Of a stretch of 64,000 bases of DNA, positions 11,735 through 23,469 are shown in pieces. Below the pieces are notes generated by a model, which saw nothing but the letters and a program-made list of their open reading frames with translations, was not told the origin of the DNA and ran no database searches. Within the stretch, counting starts at the first letter, position 1. Every line of letters starts with the position of its first letter. The stretch covers positions 47,036,522-47,100,521 of the forward strand of contig NC_089232.1 of NCBI RefSeq assembly GCF_963924675.1. The letters run 5' to 3'. The position numbers and the translations under genes are program-made. This DNA comes from Phocoena phocoena (lineage: Eukaryota; Chordata; Mammalia; Artiodactyla; Phocoenidae).

Positions 11735-13433
11735 GTTTTAGTCACAGCAATCAGAGAAGAAAAAGAAATAAAAGGAATCCAAATAGGAAAGAAGTAAAGC
11801 TGTCACTGTTTGCAGATGACATGATACTATACAGAGAGAATCCTACAGATGCTACCAGAAAACTACTAGAGCTAATCAATGAATTTTGTAAAGTAGTAGG
11901 ACACAAAATTAATGCACAGAAATCTCTGGCATTCCTATATACTAATGATGGAAAATCTGAAAGAGAAATTAAGAAAACACTCCCATTTACCATTGCAACA
12001 AAAAGAATAAAATACCTAGGAGTAAACCTACCTAAGGAGACAAAAGACCTGTATGCAGAAAACTATAAGACACTGATGAAAGAAATTAAAGATGATACAA
12101 ATAGATGGAGAGATATACCATGTTCTTGGATTGGAAGAATCAACATTGTGAAAATGACAATACTACCCAGAGCAATCTATAGATTCAATGCAACCCCTAT
12201 CAAACTACCAATGGCATTTTTCACAGAACTAGAACAAAAAATTTCACAATTTGTATGGAAACACAAAAGACCCTGAATAGCCAAAGCAATCTTGAGAAAG
12301 AAAAATGGAGCTGGAGGAATCAGGCTCCCTAACTTCAGACTATACTACAAAGCTACAGTAATCAAGACAGTATGGTACTGGCACAAGAACAGAAATACAG
12401 ATCAAGAGAACACGGTAGAAAGCGCAGAGATGAATCCATGCACATATGGTCACCTTATCTTTGATAAAGGAGGCAAGAATATACAGTGGAGAAAAGACAG
12501 CCTCTTCAATAAGTGGTGCTGGGAAAACTGGACTGCTACATATAAAAGAATGAAGTTAGAACACTCCCTATCACCATACACAAAAATAAACTCAAAAGGG
12601 ATTAAAGACCTAAAAGTAAGGCCAGACACTATCAAACTCTTAGCGGAAAACATAGGCAGAACACTATGACATAAATCACAGCAAGATCCTTTTTGACCCA
12701 CCTCTTCCTAGAGAAATGGAAATAAAAACAAAAATAAACAAATGGGACACAATGAAACTTTAGAAGCTTTTGCACAGCAAAAGAAACCATAAACAAGACG
12801 AAAAGACAACCCTCAGAATGGGAGAAAATATTTGCAAATGAAGCAACTGACAAAGGATTAATCTCCAAAATTTACAAGCAGCTCATGCAGCTCAATATCA
12901 AAAAAACAAAAAACCCAATCCAAAAATGGGCAGAAGACCTAAATAGACATTTCTCCAAAGACAATACACAGATTGCCAACAAACACATGAAAGCATGGTC
13001 AACATCATTAATCATTAGAGAAATGCAAATCAAAACTACAGTGAGGTACCATCTCACACCAGTGAGAATGGCCATCATCAAAAAATCTACAAAGAATATA
13101 TGCTGGAGAGGGTGTGGAGAAAAGGGAACCCTCTTGCACTGTTGGTGGCAACGTAAATTGATACAGCCACTATGGAGAACACTATGTAGTTTCCTCAAAA
13201 AACTAAAAATAGAACTACCCTATGACCCAGCTATTCCACTACTGGGTATATACCCTGAGAAAACCATAATTCAAAAAGAGTCATGTACCACAATGTTCAC
13301 TGCAGCTCTATTTACAATAGCCAGGACATGGAAGCAACCTAAGTGTCCATCAACAGATGAATGGATAAAGAAGATGTGGCACATATATACAATGGAATAT
13401 TACTCAGCCATAAAAAGAAACAGAATTGATTAA
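11735..13433 (+). pseudogene. ORF2: L1 ORF2 (reverse transcriptase to C-terminal domain), broken
   Basis: L1 ORF2p is the endonuclease and reverse transcriptase that copies L1 and SINE RNA into the genome. Only the part from the RT palm onward is left. The catalytic Phe-Ala-Asp-Asp is intact at 11809-11820, within 'LFADDMILY'. The frame is open to a TGA at 12274-12276, probably a decayed CGA. It continues in the same frame at 12292-12669, then is shifted by small indels around 12664 and 12760, with an in-frame TAG near 12761. The C-terminal part is open again at 12885-13433. With the endonuclease missing and several breaks, it cannot act. Confidence 0.9.
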
Positions 13434-13750
13434 TCTGTAGTGAGGTGGATGAACCTAGAGTTGTCATACAGAGCAAAGTAAGTCAGAAAGAGAAAAACAA
13501 ATACTGTAAGCTAACACATATATATGGAATCTAAAAATAATGGTCATGAAGAACCTAGGGGCAAGACGGGAATAAAGACGCAGACCTACTAGAGAATGGA
13601 CTTGAGGACACGGGGAGGGGGAAGGGTAAGCTGGCACAAAGTGAGACAGTGGCATGGACATATATGCACTACCAAATGTAAGACAGATAGCTAGTGGGAA
13701 GCAGCCGCATAGCACAGGGAGATCAGCTTGGTGCTTTGTGACCACCTGGA

Positions 13751-13776
13751 GGGGTGGGATAGGGAGGGTGGGAGGG
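13751..13776 (+). other. G-quadruplex-like G-run cluster in L1 3' UTR
   Basis: Five G-runs of three or four bases are separated by one to three bases. L1 3' UTRs in several mammals are known to carry such a polypurine tract. The second L1 copy keeps the complementary C-runs at about 62285-62313. Confidence 0.75.
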
Positions 13777-13984
13777 AAGGAGATGCAAGAAGGAAGAGAT
13801 ATGGGGATATCTGTATACGTATAACTGATTCACTTTGTTATAAAGCAGTAACTAACACACCACTGTAAAGCAATTATACTGCAATAAAGATGTTACAATA
13901 AATAAATAAATAATAAAATAAAAGTAATTTCTTGCCTGTAGATAATAAGCATTATATAAATGTTTGTTATTGTTCTCTGTATTA

Positions 13985-14450
13985 TTATGTTTCAGGTTAT
14001 GTTTTAGACACTGAAGATATTTTAGTAAGAAGGCTGACAAAGACTTTGATAAAAGAAGCCTACATTCACATGGGAGGGCGAGCAAACAAACAAGTTAACT
14101 AACTAATAAGTAAAACAATAACATCAGCTACTGACATGTACTGTGCAGATAATATAAAGTTGATATAATAGACTAGGACCAATTGAAGAGGGGTGATTAT
14201 CAAGCAGATTCTGGTACAGTAGTTGTGGAAGGTCTCTGAGATAATGATATTTGAATTGGGATGTAAAAAGTGCTAGCCTCATGAGGATGAGAGGAAATGT
14301 ATTTTAGGTAGAGGATATAGAAAGTAAAACAAAGTCTCTGATATGAGAATGAGTTTGCTGTTTAAAGTAAAAGGAAAAATGTCAGTGTGGCTAAAAAGCC
14401 TGTGGGAGTGGTATAAGGGAAAGGATATATAAAACATGGGGAGAATGTGT
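13985..14450 (+). mobile_element. Ancient mammalian interspersed repeat, family uncertain
   Basis: The order of motifs matches a common old mammalian repeat that reads like 'size of the group... gataatgatatttgaattggg ... gaggatgagagg ... ggtagaggatatagaaag ... cagtgtggct'. Fragments of the same kind occur at 40535-40640, 43580-43790 and 55175-55310. I cannot name the family with confidence. Confidence 0.45.
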
Positions 14451-15435
14451 TATTGTTCATAATAACACAGCAACTTGCCCTCCTAGTCTACACAACTATA
14501 AATTGGACAAACTCCAAAGATTAAGTGCTTCCATTTGTTGGAAATCAGGTGATAATAAGGCTGTGCCCCATGTTCACCAAGGATTGTCTGACTGGGAGCC
14601 CTTTCTTCACTGTAGTGCAGGGTGATGGAACCCAATCAAAGTGACCATCTTACTAAGTTGAGAAGGCAAATATCATAGCTCAGGGCTGCTGAAGTGGCTG
14701 AAAAGTACAAAGGTCAGTAGGAAATAGGTGTGCAGGAGGGTTAGGGAAGGTGGAGGGATAAACTACGAATCTGCAAGTGGCATTCAATAACAGATTTTTG
14801 GCAGAGGGTTTAGCTTCAGATACACTGGATAAGATACCATAAGTCCTAGTAGAGAGCAGATGCTCTGGGGCTGAGGGCAGAACACAGATACCAGAGGTCA
14901 TGTATTTTTGTGAAACTTTGGAGTTCCTTCCTAGTAGGTGAGGGATCTTGCTGAGCCTCTCAGGCATTCAGATAAGATAATGAAAGAAAGACCAGGACAC
15001 TGCAAAAAGGGCTATAAGGACTATGCCTTAGAGCAAGCTCTGGAAAACGTTTTCTACAAAGGAACGAATAGTAAATATTCTTGTCAGATATCCCTTCTTT
15101 TTTTTTTTTGCAAATCTTTATTAATATAAAAAATTCTTAGCTATGGACAAAAACAGGACATTGGATTTTGTTGCACTGTTCTAGTTTGCCAACCTCTATA
15201 AGCAGTATAAGATCTATGCTATAAGGCTAAGAGTAAAACTAAAATAAGTCCATCCTAATAAAGAATAAATTCAAGTGTGATAATCAAAAAATATTCCAAA
15301 ATAATTTAACTGCTTATCAGAAAGGAAAACCAACCTTCTTTAAAGCAAGATAATGTTTTATAACTGACTATAGTGTATTATCAACAAGGTGGAATATAAA
15401 CCCCAAAACATGTATATAAGCAGGAAAATGTGACC
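14451..15435. other. Unassigned stretch
   Basis: No gene or repeat is recognised. A poly(T) run lies at 15097-15109 without an identifiable SINE body. The minus-strand 95-codon frame at 14680-14967 has no motif I know. Confidence 0.4.
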
Positions 15436-15439
15436 TGTA

Positions 15440-16345
15440 ATGAAAAAAATGAAGGAGCCAATAGAAACAGATGCCAAAATTACCCAGATGTTAGAATTAG
15501 CAGACAGGAATTTAAAACGTCTATTATAAATACGTTCAAGGATTTAGAAAAAAGCATGGTCATATTGAGCGAACATATGGGGACTCTCAGTAGAGAAATG
15601 AAAACTATTTAAAAAGGAACCAAACTGAAATTTAAGAACTAAATTATAAAATACAGGAAATGACAAATTCACTAGATGTGCTTAACATCAGATTGGAGAC
15701 ACCAGAGGAAAGGGTCAGTGGCCTGGAAAACAAATCAATAAAAATAATCTAATGTGAATAACAGAGAAAATAGACTGAAAAATAAATAAACAGAGCCATA
15801 GTGACAGGGAGCACATTACCAGGCAGTGTAAAATGTAACTGGAGTCTCAGAAGCAGAATACACAAAAGCGCAGAAAAAATATCTGAGGAACTTGTGGTTA
15901 AAAATATTCTCAAATTTGGTGAATAACATTTCAACTTAGAGACACATGAACTTTAATGAACCTCAAGCAGAATGAATACAAAGAAAAGCATGCCTAGGAA
16001 TATCATCATCAAGCTACTGAAAAGCAAAGATAAAGACAAACTCCTAAAATATCAATCAGAGAAGGACATGCTATGAAGAGAGAAACTAACGTGCACATTG
16101 GAGGCCAAAATACAAGAGAATGGCATAGTTGAAAAGACAAAGAAAGAAAAAACAAGATATGTCAATCAACAATTCTAGTTCTAGAGATGATATCCTCAAA
16201 AATGAGGCAAAATAATTTAAAAAATTGAAATAAATGAAAGTTAAAAGATTTCAATGTAAAAAAATCTGTACTACAAGAAATGCTAAAGGTCATACTTTAG
16301 AGTGAAAGCAGACAGAAAATAGGATGTACATGAAGGAATGAAGAC
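15440..16345 (+). mobile_element. Old L1M fragment, ORF1 region, sense
   Basis: The run 'ttagcagacaggaatttaaaa', then 'acaaattcactagatgtgctt', 'gaggaacttgtggttaaaaat' and 'tactacaagaaatgctaaagg' follows the order of the L1M ORF1 region. There are many stops and deletions. Only a 60-codon piece (15430-15612) is open. Confidence 0.75.
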
Positions 16346-16466
16346 CAGTGGACATGGAAAATGTGTGCTTAAATATAAACATATCACTGTATTTTTCTCT
16401 TTTTGATTTCTTTGAAAAACAACAAAATCTTACTATGCCAGTTAAGTTAGAGTAAGTCCGCGAGAG

Positions 16467-17182
16467 CAGTGGTTCCCAACCTTTTTGGCACCAGGGACCA
16501 GTTTCGTGCAAGACAATTCTTCCATGGACCAGGAGGGGAGAATGGTTTCATGATGATTCAAGCTAATTACATTTATTACGCACTTTATTCCTATTACTAT
16601 TACATTGTAATATATAATGAAATAATTATACAACTCACCATAATGCAGAATCAGCGGGAGCCCTGAGCTTGTTTTCCTGCAACTAGATGGTCCCATCTGG
16701 GGTCTGATGGGAGACAGTGACACCTGAAGTGTGTTGCTTATTTCCAGTCTACTCCATGAGATGCAGCTTCTCACTTGCCACTCATGGATAGAGTTTTGGT
16801 ATGAGTCTGCAAGCAATTGATTTATTATGGTCTCTCTGCAGTCAAACCTCTCTGCTAATGATAATCTGTATTTGCAGCTGCTCCCCAGCACTAGCATCAC
16901 CATCTCAGCTCCACCTCAGATCATCAGGCATTCGATTCTCATAAGGAGCCCACAGCCTAAGTCCCTTGCATGCGCAGTTCACAGTAGGGTTCACGCTCCT
17001 ATGAGAATCTGACACTGATCTGACAGGAGGCAGAGCTCAGGAGGTAATGGGAGGGATGGGGGCGGCTGTAAATACAGATGAAGCTTTGCTCACTCGCCTG
17101 CTGCTCACCTCCTGCTGTGTGGCCCAGTTCCTAACAGGACACAGACCGGTACTGTCAATGGCCCGGGGGTTGGGGACCCCTG
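16467..17182 (+). mobile_element. hAT-type non-autonomous DNA transposon, about 716 bp
   Basis: The left end is 'cagtggttcccaacc' and the right end is 'ggttggggacccctg', forming imperfect terminal inverted repeats of the hAT kind. The flanking octamers 'cgcgagag' (16459-16466) and 'ggctagag' (17183-17190) match at 6 of 8 positions, consistent with an old 8-bp duplication. The interior keeps motifs such as 'taacaggacacagaccggtac'. A shorter relative with the same ends lies at 37098-37338. The 153-codon minus-strand frame inside it is not a transposase that I can recognise. Confidence 0.8.
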
Positions 17183-17599
17183 GGCTAGAGCCTTTTTTTG
17201 CTACTGATTAAAATCTCTGCACAAAACAAAAGAGTAATTAGCATAGGTTTCTGAAAAATAAGCAATAAGCTAGCGAATTGTGAAAAGAAGCTAAAGCTTG
17301 AAGAGACAGTAAGTACAGAGGTGAGCTATCCATTTAACTTTAGTTTTTTTAGTATTAACTTTTAACTTTGAGCTGAGGGTAGGCACCCTGACAGAGCTTC
17401 CATGAAATAATAATCAGATAAAACTCCAGCAGAAACTTCATTTTTCTGAGGTTTACAGGAACCTCCTCTGTACACAAAGAGGTAATCGAGGAGTGTCTCT
17501 TTTGTTTATTTGATTTTTACTTTTTTTCCTCTTAGCTTTCACCCAAAGCAACCCTCTTCCCAAAGTTTTCCAAAAGATAATCTAACCTTCTACTTTAAA

Positions 17600-17940
17600 G
17601 AAGTAGAATACAGAAAAGTAAATTAACTTCAAAGGAAGCAGAAAGAAGGAAATAATAAAGATGAGAACATATCAATGAAATTGAAGACATAAAACCAATA
17701 TAGAAAATCTATAAAGTGAAAAGCTAGTTTTCTAAGTAGGTAGTTGAGAAAGTAAGGTAGAGGACACACGTTACCAGTATAAGGAATGAAGAGAACCTAG
17801 ATATTTTGAAAATATAATAAGGAAATATGACAAAAAATGTATGCCTAGTTTTCTTAATAATAAAGAAATGACAAATAAATCTCATAATAAAGTTTTTACT
17901 ATAGATGTGTGATAAATTTAGCAAAAATATGACATTTGGA
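17600..17940 (+). mobile_element. Old L1M ORF2 fragment, sense
   Basis: 'gaaggaaataataaagatgag' (17646 on), then 'aatgaaattgaagac' and 'gctagttttctaagtag' follow the L1 ORF2 segment between endonuclease and reverse transcriptase. It is heavily decayed. Confidence 0.6.
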
Positions 17941-18020
17941 TACCCCCAGCAATATGCACTTAAAGGTCAAAAACAGCAGGGAAAAAAATAAACCCAAACT
18001 TCATCAAAGATTTTTTTCAA

Positions 18021-18175
18021 CTTCTGGAGTAGCTCTGTCCCATAGAACTTTCTGCCATGGTATAAATGTTATATAATAAGCACTCTCCGATATAGTAGTG
18101 GTAGTCTCTTGGGACTGCTGCATTTAAGAACTGGAATTTTAAATTGTATATTATTTAATTGACTTAAATTATGTT
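18021..18175 (+). mobile_element. Old hAT/MER-type DNA transposon fragment
   Basis: 'ctgtcccatagaactttctgc' and 'gcactctccgatatagtag', followed by 'aactggaattttaaatt', matches a common non-autonomous MER element built on 'gctgtccaatagaac'. The ends are incomplete. Confidence 0.5.
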
Positions 18176-18179
18176 TATT

Positions 18180-19715
18180 TTATTTTCTGATGTGTCAAGA
18201 TTATGGAAGTGAAAATGTTTCCTTATTTTAATCCCATATTTCCTTTCCTCGAAAAAAGGTTCATACACATTTTACTCAATCACCATAATTCATATAATGA
18301 TTTACAATGCCTCTGTTCATCTAGGCCACATGAAACAATAAAAAGAATAAATTATACATGCACACATGGACAACCACACATACTACACGTGTAACTATAT
18401 GACTGATGTTGGTGAAACTTTGATTCTCTATGTTTCATTGAATCTATTCAAAATGCTGGATTTGCTTTAGACAAAATTTAAGTGAAATATTTCCTAAACT
18501 TTGCCTTAGCACAACACTTCACTGATTTCAAGGTGTGTCCATGTTCTTACTGATCTTGATAAAGAAAATTAAAATTTTATAAACAAAATGGCATTTCAGA
18601 AAAATTGGTTTGTAAACTCCATACATCTGCCGAAAAAATCCGCTGTTTTAATCCTTCTAGTGGAAGCTTTATTAGGTAAGCTAAAGTCAAATCAAAATTG
18701 TTTTTGCCTGTTTGTTTAAGAAGTAAATAAATCAACAATGCCATACTGCTACTACTTTAATTTAGTTTTTCAGATTTTATTAAAATCTTCTGTCAAATTG
18801 AACACAGCATACATGCAAAATCTATAAAATGTCTTTCCTTGCTTATTGCATAAAGCAAATTAATAAATAAATGCCTCAAAACATATGTTACATTGAGCAA
18901 TCCCCAAATGCTTCCACCAATATATCCTATTTTGTATTAGATTTCAAAAAGGTCATAAGTCTACAGGAAGCTGAGAAAGCCCTACCGATTTTCATGTCTT
19001 GGCTTGGCATTAACAATCACACTGTCAAGTGTGGCCTTCAGAGAAATTCTGACCTACTGGAAAACAGGCAGTTCAGCTGGTGACTCTGTGGAGGAATTCA
19101 CTTGATGTGCATGTTTGAAGCAGAAAAAAAATCCTTTCTCTGCCTAATTCTCAGAAAGATTTTTATATGCCAAATTTTCACTTTCATTTAGAAGAAAAAA
19201 AATGAAGTGAATATATTCATTCAGCAATTACAGTCATTATGCAAACTCATAAATTTAAAATCTTTAGAGCTTGTCTCTTGGTGTAGTCTATTCTATTGTT
19301 CATTAATTTGAGGGTGATAAAAAAGGAAGCAGTGGAATAGGAAAAGAAGACAAGTTGAAGTTCAAGTTTGCATTCTGAGTACTCTATTCACAATAAAAGT
19401 GAGACCATCACCATTTTGAAAACCTTGGTTTTGAAAAAAAAAAAAACACTCTCTAAAATAGATAAGTGGTGAGCGTTATTAGGAAAATCTTCTCTGTATA
19501 AAGTTGATATATTGATAAACATTTTTTCTTTGCTTAACTCTAGTTTGTTTTTTTGTTCAAAAATCAATTTTCTTTTTTCTCTAAATAGGGTTTTATCTTC
19601 GTTTCATACTAAAAATTCATAACCATATCATTTTACATTAACAATTATCAAAGTTTTCTACTTTTTCTGTATTTCTCAGACAGGAAGAAGGGGGGCAGAG
19701 CCTCCTTTAAATAAA
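18180..19715. other. Unassigned stretch
   Basis: No repeat is recognised. The 70-codon frame at 18871-19083 lacks known motifs, splice context or upstream signals that would support a gene. Confidence 0.4.
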
Positions 19716-20212
19716 TGACAACCTTTAAAATAATGACATAGCCACTAAGGATTCAACAAAAACTAGCTAGAACTTACTAGGCCTGAGATGGTGGAAGATT
19801 TGACTTCCAGAAGACCTTGAGCCTCATTATACGCTCATTGTAATGCATTAGCATGCAAAATGACACACCCACAGGCACCATGACAGTTCCAAGACTGACC
19901 ATAAAGGTCAAAAAGTGGGCCATGGTCCAATTCCTGGAAATCCCCACTCCTTCCCCAAAATAGTTGGAATAAACCTCTCACTTGTTAACTTATGAAATTA
20001 CTCAGTCCATAAAAACTAACAACCCCATACCCTGGGGCCCTATCACCTTCTGAGACAGCCCACACTCTGTTTATGGAGTATGTTCCTGAATAAATCTGCT
20101 TTCACTCTACTTTGGCTCCCTTTTAAATTCTTTCCTGCTCAAAGCTAAGGACCCTCACACGGCGTCCCATCCCAGGGACTTGCCAGAAACCTGGGATGTG
20201 ACCATTCTCTCA
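19716..20212 (+). mobile_element. Solo LTR, class I ERV type
   Basis: The 3' part has the layout of a retroviral R-U5: a polyadenylation signal in 'cctgaataaatctgctttcac' (about 20085-20105), then 'aattctttcctgctcaaagc' and 'cacggcgtcccatcccaggga', a wording typical of class I ERV LTR ends. Upstream GC-richer promoter-like sequence is consistent with U3. No internal sequence follows, so it is a solo LTR. The ends and the 4-6 bp duplication are not resolved. Confidence 0.65.
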
Positions 20213-20217
20213 TCCCT

Positions 20218-20571
20218 CTACAACATCTTTATTATATTTATAAAACATAAAATTTTATGCCAGTGGTGAAAAGGCAAAAAATACCTCTTTCTATTAGAGG
20301 TAATACTGGAAGTCTTCCTCCAATGGAAAACGTAAGTAAGTGGTGCTGCAGGAGGATGTGAGAGAATGGCAGCTAACTTGTAGGTTTCCCACATCTGTAG
20401 TTAAACTTATCTCTGGCACACTTCCAGAGATGAAAGGATATGACATGTAAAGGAAGGGGCTGGGCCCTGGCTCTGCAGTTGGACAGACCTGGGCCTAACT
20501 ACCCAGATGTGTGGATGAGGTTGTGAACCTCCTACAACATCTTTATTAAATTTATAAAACATAAAATTTTA
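20218..20571. repeat. 40-bp direct repeat flanking a 274-bp segment
   Basis: Copies at 20218-20257 and 20532-20571 are identical at 39 of 40 positions and begin 'ctacaacatctttatta'. The segment between holds a weak MIR-like stretch near 20460-20525 ('ctgcagttggacagacctggg'). See findings. Confidence 0.9.
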
Positions 20572-21179
20572 ATATATTGATAGGAGTAGATGCAAGAGAG
20601 TAAAAGTAAGATGCTAAGAGGAAAATAAAAAATAACAGTTGACAACTTTTTAAAGAAATTATTCTGTAAAGCTGAGCAAATAAATGAGGCTAGAATTGGA
20701 ATTATGGGAACATGATATTGTAATTTTTTAATGTTTGGACTTTACACTGCATTTAATATTGATGAGAATAATGCAGTAGTAAGGGGGAAAATTACACTAA
20801 AGGAGAGATGAGGAGGAACGATGTCTTGGAGAAGGAGAGCAGGGATGAGAAGCAAAAGTGGAGGATCTGGTCCTAGATAGCAGCATCAAAAGCTCATTCA
20901 TTTTAACAAAAGAGAAGGTAAAATATGTGGGTTCACATGCAGGTTGGCCATTGTAGTTATGTTGTGTGGGGGTTGGGGGGGATGTCAAAAATCTAAAAAA
21001 ATGTGATGTAGGGATGATTAGCATTACAGGGTAGATTCCCAGGCATTTTGTAGGATCACCTACAGTTTCCTTCCCATTATTCAACAAAAATCTCTTGTCA
21101 GGGACAGCAATTATTTCTGTATTGGCCAAATGAATGCCATTTTTCATGTTCATCCCTTCATGTCACTCTAAATAAAATC
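20572..21179. other. Unassigned stretch
   Basis: Nothing recognised. The minus-strand 118-codon frame at 20797-21153 has a low-complexity Ser/Arg tail and no known domain. G-runs at 20968-20985 are short. Confidence 0.4.
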
Positions 21180-21184
21180 AAAGC

Positions 21185-21582
21185 CATTACATGGCCTTCT
21201 GCACGCATCATTTTGCCTCATTTTACTCCATCCACCACACTCTTTTCTCTAGTGTTCACATGGCCTGCTTCCTCTTGTTGGTCAGTTCCCTCCTCAAGGA
21301 CCCTTTTTTCAGAACTCTCTGCCTGGTAGGAAATAGCACCCTCCCTCCAAAGGTCATTCTTTATCCCATTACCTTTGTTTTTTCTCTAAGCATTTATCAA
21401 CTTCTGGTATATTATCTAACTATACTTCACTTATATAGTTTTTTTTTCCCCAGTCTTCTACCCTAAAATATAAGATCAATGAAGGAAAGGATTTTTATCT
21501 TTCATTCATTATTGTATCTTCCAAAGCTTAAACTTTACAAATAGTAGAGTCTCAGTATGACAGCTGAATGAATACATTTTCT
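21185..21582 (+). mobile_element. L2 element, 3' end, sense
   Basis: 'ttcacatggcctgcttcctc', 'tcagttccctcctcaagga' and a 3' tail ending in 'cagctgaatgaata' follow the order of the mammalian L2 3' end. It is diverged but in consistent order. Confidence 0.6.
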
Positions 21583-21584
21583 CT

Positions 21585-22369
21585 TAGCATCCTCAGCATT
21601 TCTCCATTACAATACATGATCAACTATTTTGCAAACAAAATGGTTATCTTTATGTGTCTGTTTTTATTTTTTTATCTATAGTATATAGCTATATACTACA
21701 TTAATAGAGATTTAATACACTTTATAAAAAGATGCATTGTATAAAATGTGCTTAGTAGAAGCTTAAATACATTAATTGATGGATTGTTGATGATATACTA
21801 CTTTCTCACTAACTGTGAAATGATTTTTTTTTTCAGATCCACTTTTGGCAAAGGCTTTATGACTCACTTGAATAAATAATGTGTCATTGATTTTTATTTA
21901 TTTGTTCTTGGAATTTTTTGAAATTTTATTTGTATATCAATTCATGTATGTATGTATGTATGTATGTGTTTATGTTCATATTTGGAAATGTCAGTATATT
22001 CAGAGTTGCTGATAACTGATGGTAAATTTTTATCATTGCATGTAGTATTAGGTAGTATTTATTCTCCATGGGAAAAACAAATATAATACCACATGTCAGC
22101 TAAAATATCTAGTGACAGAATTCAATAGATGTCTGCTATGTTCCATGCACTGAGAGAGGAAAAGGGTTGAGAAAATGAACCCATCAATCGATGCTTATTG
22201 AATAAAAGGGCAAAACTACTATAGGCCTTAGTTGAAAAACAATTCATAGGTAATTTCTTCATCCCAAGTGATGCTGGCATACTTAAATATACTACAGCTT
22301 TCTTTGATTTAATAAAGTTCACTGAGTTTCTATTTGTTGCTTTTTATGGCTTTAATAACTTGTTGTGTT
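21585..22369. other. Unassigned stretch with a (TGTA)n tract
   Basis: A short (TGTA)n simple repeat lies at 21946-21967. The rest has no recognised feature. Confidence 0.5.
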
Positions 22370-22375
22370 TTTTTA

Positions 22376-22465
22376 GTGGAGTATAGTTGCTTTACAATGT
22401 TGTGTTAGTTTCTGCTGTACAACAAAGTGAATCAGCTATATGTATACATGTATCCCCTCCCTCTG
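22376..22465 (-). mobile_element. L1 3' terminus, antisense, very short
   Basis: 'tggagtatagttgctttacaa' and 'caacaaagtgaatcagctata' are the reverse strand of the cetartiodactyl L1 3' UTR end. It is a heavily 5'-truncated insertion. Confidence 0.8.
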
Positions 22466-22469
22466 TTTT

Positions 22470-22979
22470 TGTTATTTTAATATTGTCTATACTCTTCAAC
22501 TTGAAAGGCGGTTTATTTTTATTTTTAATGGTGTCTATGGTTGAAATATATCACATCTTTTCTGTGCTATAAGGTTAGAATTTGTCTATTCTTAAACTTT
22601 AAGCTGAGGAATACCTTCCCTTTTGCAAGTTTGTAAAACATACGTGACTTGTTCTTGTCAAGACCTGTGAAAAGTATGAGACTTTATTTACACGCTAACA
22701 AGTTAGGCTGCAACCGTTTTTGACTCAAGAAACTACTGAGTCAGAAATGAGGACAAAATATTACTCCCAGCAAATGCATGAGCCAGAGTAGCAGCAATTT
22801 TTGTGTCAGCTACCTAAGCCCTGAATGCCACAAGAAAACTACAAGCGGGCTAGACGAAATCTGCCCATGCAGTAGGCTGTGTTGTAGGAGAGGAACCTCC
22901 TATGAGGCCACCAAGCACTAAATTATAGCGCTGGTCTTTTCTTTCCCTGCTGGTTGATATGTTTATTTGTAATTTACCC
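22470..22979. other. Unassigned stretch
   Basis: No supported feature. The GC-richer part at about 22660-22960 might be an LTR remnant, but I see no diagnostic ends. Confidence 0.35.
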
Positions 22980-22988
22980 TGACAATTT

Positions 22989-23106
22989 TTTTTTTTTGGC
23001 CGCTCGGTTTGTGGGTTTTTAGTTCCCAGACCAGGGATTGAACCTGGGCCCCTGGCAGTGAGAGCACGGAGTCCAAACCACTGGACCACCAGGGAATTCC
23101 TTCCCA
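22989..23106 (-). mobile_element. CHR-1-type tRNA-Glu-derived SINE, antisense
   Basis: On the minus strand it begins 'ggaattccctggtggtccag', with a pol III A box (TGGTCCAGTGG) and a B box (GGTTCAATCCC), then a short unrelated part and poly(A). The target-site duplication 'tgacaattt' is at 22980-22988 and 23107-23115. It is distinct from the longer CHR-2 copies in this window. Confidence 0.92.
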
Positions 23107-23274
23107 TGACAATTTAAGAATCTTTGAAAATGAGAAATTATCTCTTCAGAGTTTGCCAGTGGGGGTCAAACTTGATGTTGGATTTAATGTGCTTGTGATA
23201 TCTATTGTGGCACATTGAACTAAGTGATTATTGTCAACATAATTGAGGTAAAAATGGATAACACCTCTTAAGCA

Positions 23275-23440
23275 TATATTTTGTACCAGGCACATTGTTA
23301 ATTGTTGTTTTATGTTTTATCTCTTTTATTTCTAATGGTGCCTTTTTAGGCAGATAATACATCATTTTTGAGAAAAGAAAAAAGTACGTAGCATAGAGAG
23401 GTTAAGAAACCAAAGTGTAGAGGAGTTCAAGTGTATATAT
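23275..23440 (-). mobile_element. MIR-like SINE, antisense
   Basis: 'ttgtaccaggcacattgttaa' and 'catagagaggttaagaaacc' are the antisense wording of MIR. It is diverged and incomplete. Confidence 0.55.
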
Positions 23441-23469
23441 ATTGTCAAACATCAGAAAGAAGTAAAAAC

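Larger units (their letters stand above)
11726..13923 (+). mobile_element. 5'-truncated L1, cetartiodactyl type, sense
   Basis: The element starts inside ORF2 at about 'gcatagttttggaagtttta' and runs through the ORF2 end (about 13433), the 3' UTR with its G-rich tract, and the terminal 'gcaataaagatgtta' (from 13881) into an AAAT-rich tail. It has few differences from the younger antisense copy at the window end, so it is relatively recent. I could not find a convincing target-site duplication. 'taataagca' near 11701 and 13938 is too far from the tail on the 3' side. Confidence 0.92.

Noticed and set aside
11701..13946. 'taataagca' as the target-site duplication of the L1 at 11726
   Set aside because: The 3' copy lies about 15 bases past the A-rich tail and the 5' copy does not abut the L1 start, so it is more likely chance.
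16442..16903. 153-codon minus-strand frame
   Set aside because: It lies inside the hAT-type element and its flank. It is not a transposase domain that I can recognise and is best explained by the transposon.
20797..21153. 118-codon minus-strand frame
   Set aside because: No recognisable domain, a low-complexity end, no splice or promoter context, and its 5' end nears an L2 element. Length alone is not enough in AT-rich DNA.
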